6,336 bases of DNA from Balneolaceae bacterium (GTDB lineage Bacteria > Bacteroidota > Rhodothermia > Balneolales > Balneolaceae). The position numbers and the translations under genes are program-made. How positions within the stretch are numbered: position 1 is the first letter of the stretch; every line of letters begins with the position of its first letter. The stretch lies in the NCBI GenBank assembly GCA_007123785.1, contig SLGL01000360.1, forward strand, positions 1 to 6,336. The letters are read 5' to 3'. This document shows positions 6,331 to 6,336 of this stretch, one piece after another. The notes below the pieces were generated by a model, which worked only from the letters and a program-made list of their open reading frames with translations, ran no database searches and was not told where the DNA came from.

Positions 6331-6336
6331 GTCTCT

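Overview
The window carries six protein genes in two blocks, and I see no RNA genes, CRISPR arrays, insertion sequences or phage genes. The lineage looks like Bacteroidota, Balneolota or Rhodothermota. The reasons are AT-rich spacers, little Shine-Dalgarno signal before most starts, a free-standing glycogen-binding-type (CBM48) small protein, a BirA with the 'GRGQ...SWE' style of active loop, and a secreted lipoprotein glycosidase of a kind I associate with these groups and Planctomycetes. This is inference from style, not a taxonomic assignment.

Left block, minus strand, in transcription order from right to left: ptsH (HPr) and ptsI (enzyme I) overlap by 4 nt and form a compact phosphotransferase pair with no sugar-specific EII gene in view. 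After a 471-nt AT-rich spacer come a 99-aa CBM48-type protein, birA (biotin-protein ligase without a DNA-binding domain) and tilS (tRNA-Ile lysidine synthetase). The last three are packed with a 4-nt gap and then a 68-nt overlap, so they are probably one operon. tilS runs off the left edge, leaving only its N-terminal catalytic half.

Right block, plus strand: after a divergent spacer of about 0.5 kb comes one large gene for a predicted lipoprotein with a glycoside-hydrolase-like barrel and a C-terminal beta domain. A weak hairpin with a T-run lies about 77 nt after its stop.

The two spacers hold the unexplained structure. Between ptsI and the CBM48 gene there is a nested, roughly 100-nt inverted repeat (1954-2056). 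Between ptsH and the lipoprotein gene there is a short degenerate palindromic element (4297-4361). The genes are mostly housekeeping. I found no convincing new multi-gene system; the best leads are the large imperfect hairpin and the glycosidase, whose second catalytic carboxylate is unclear.
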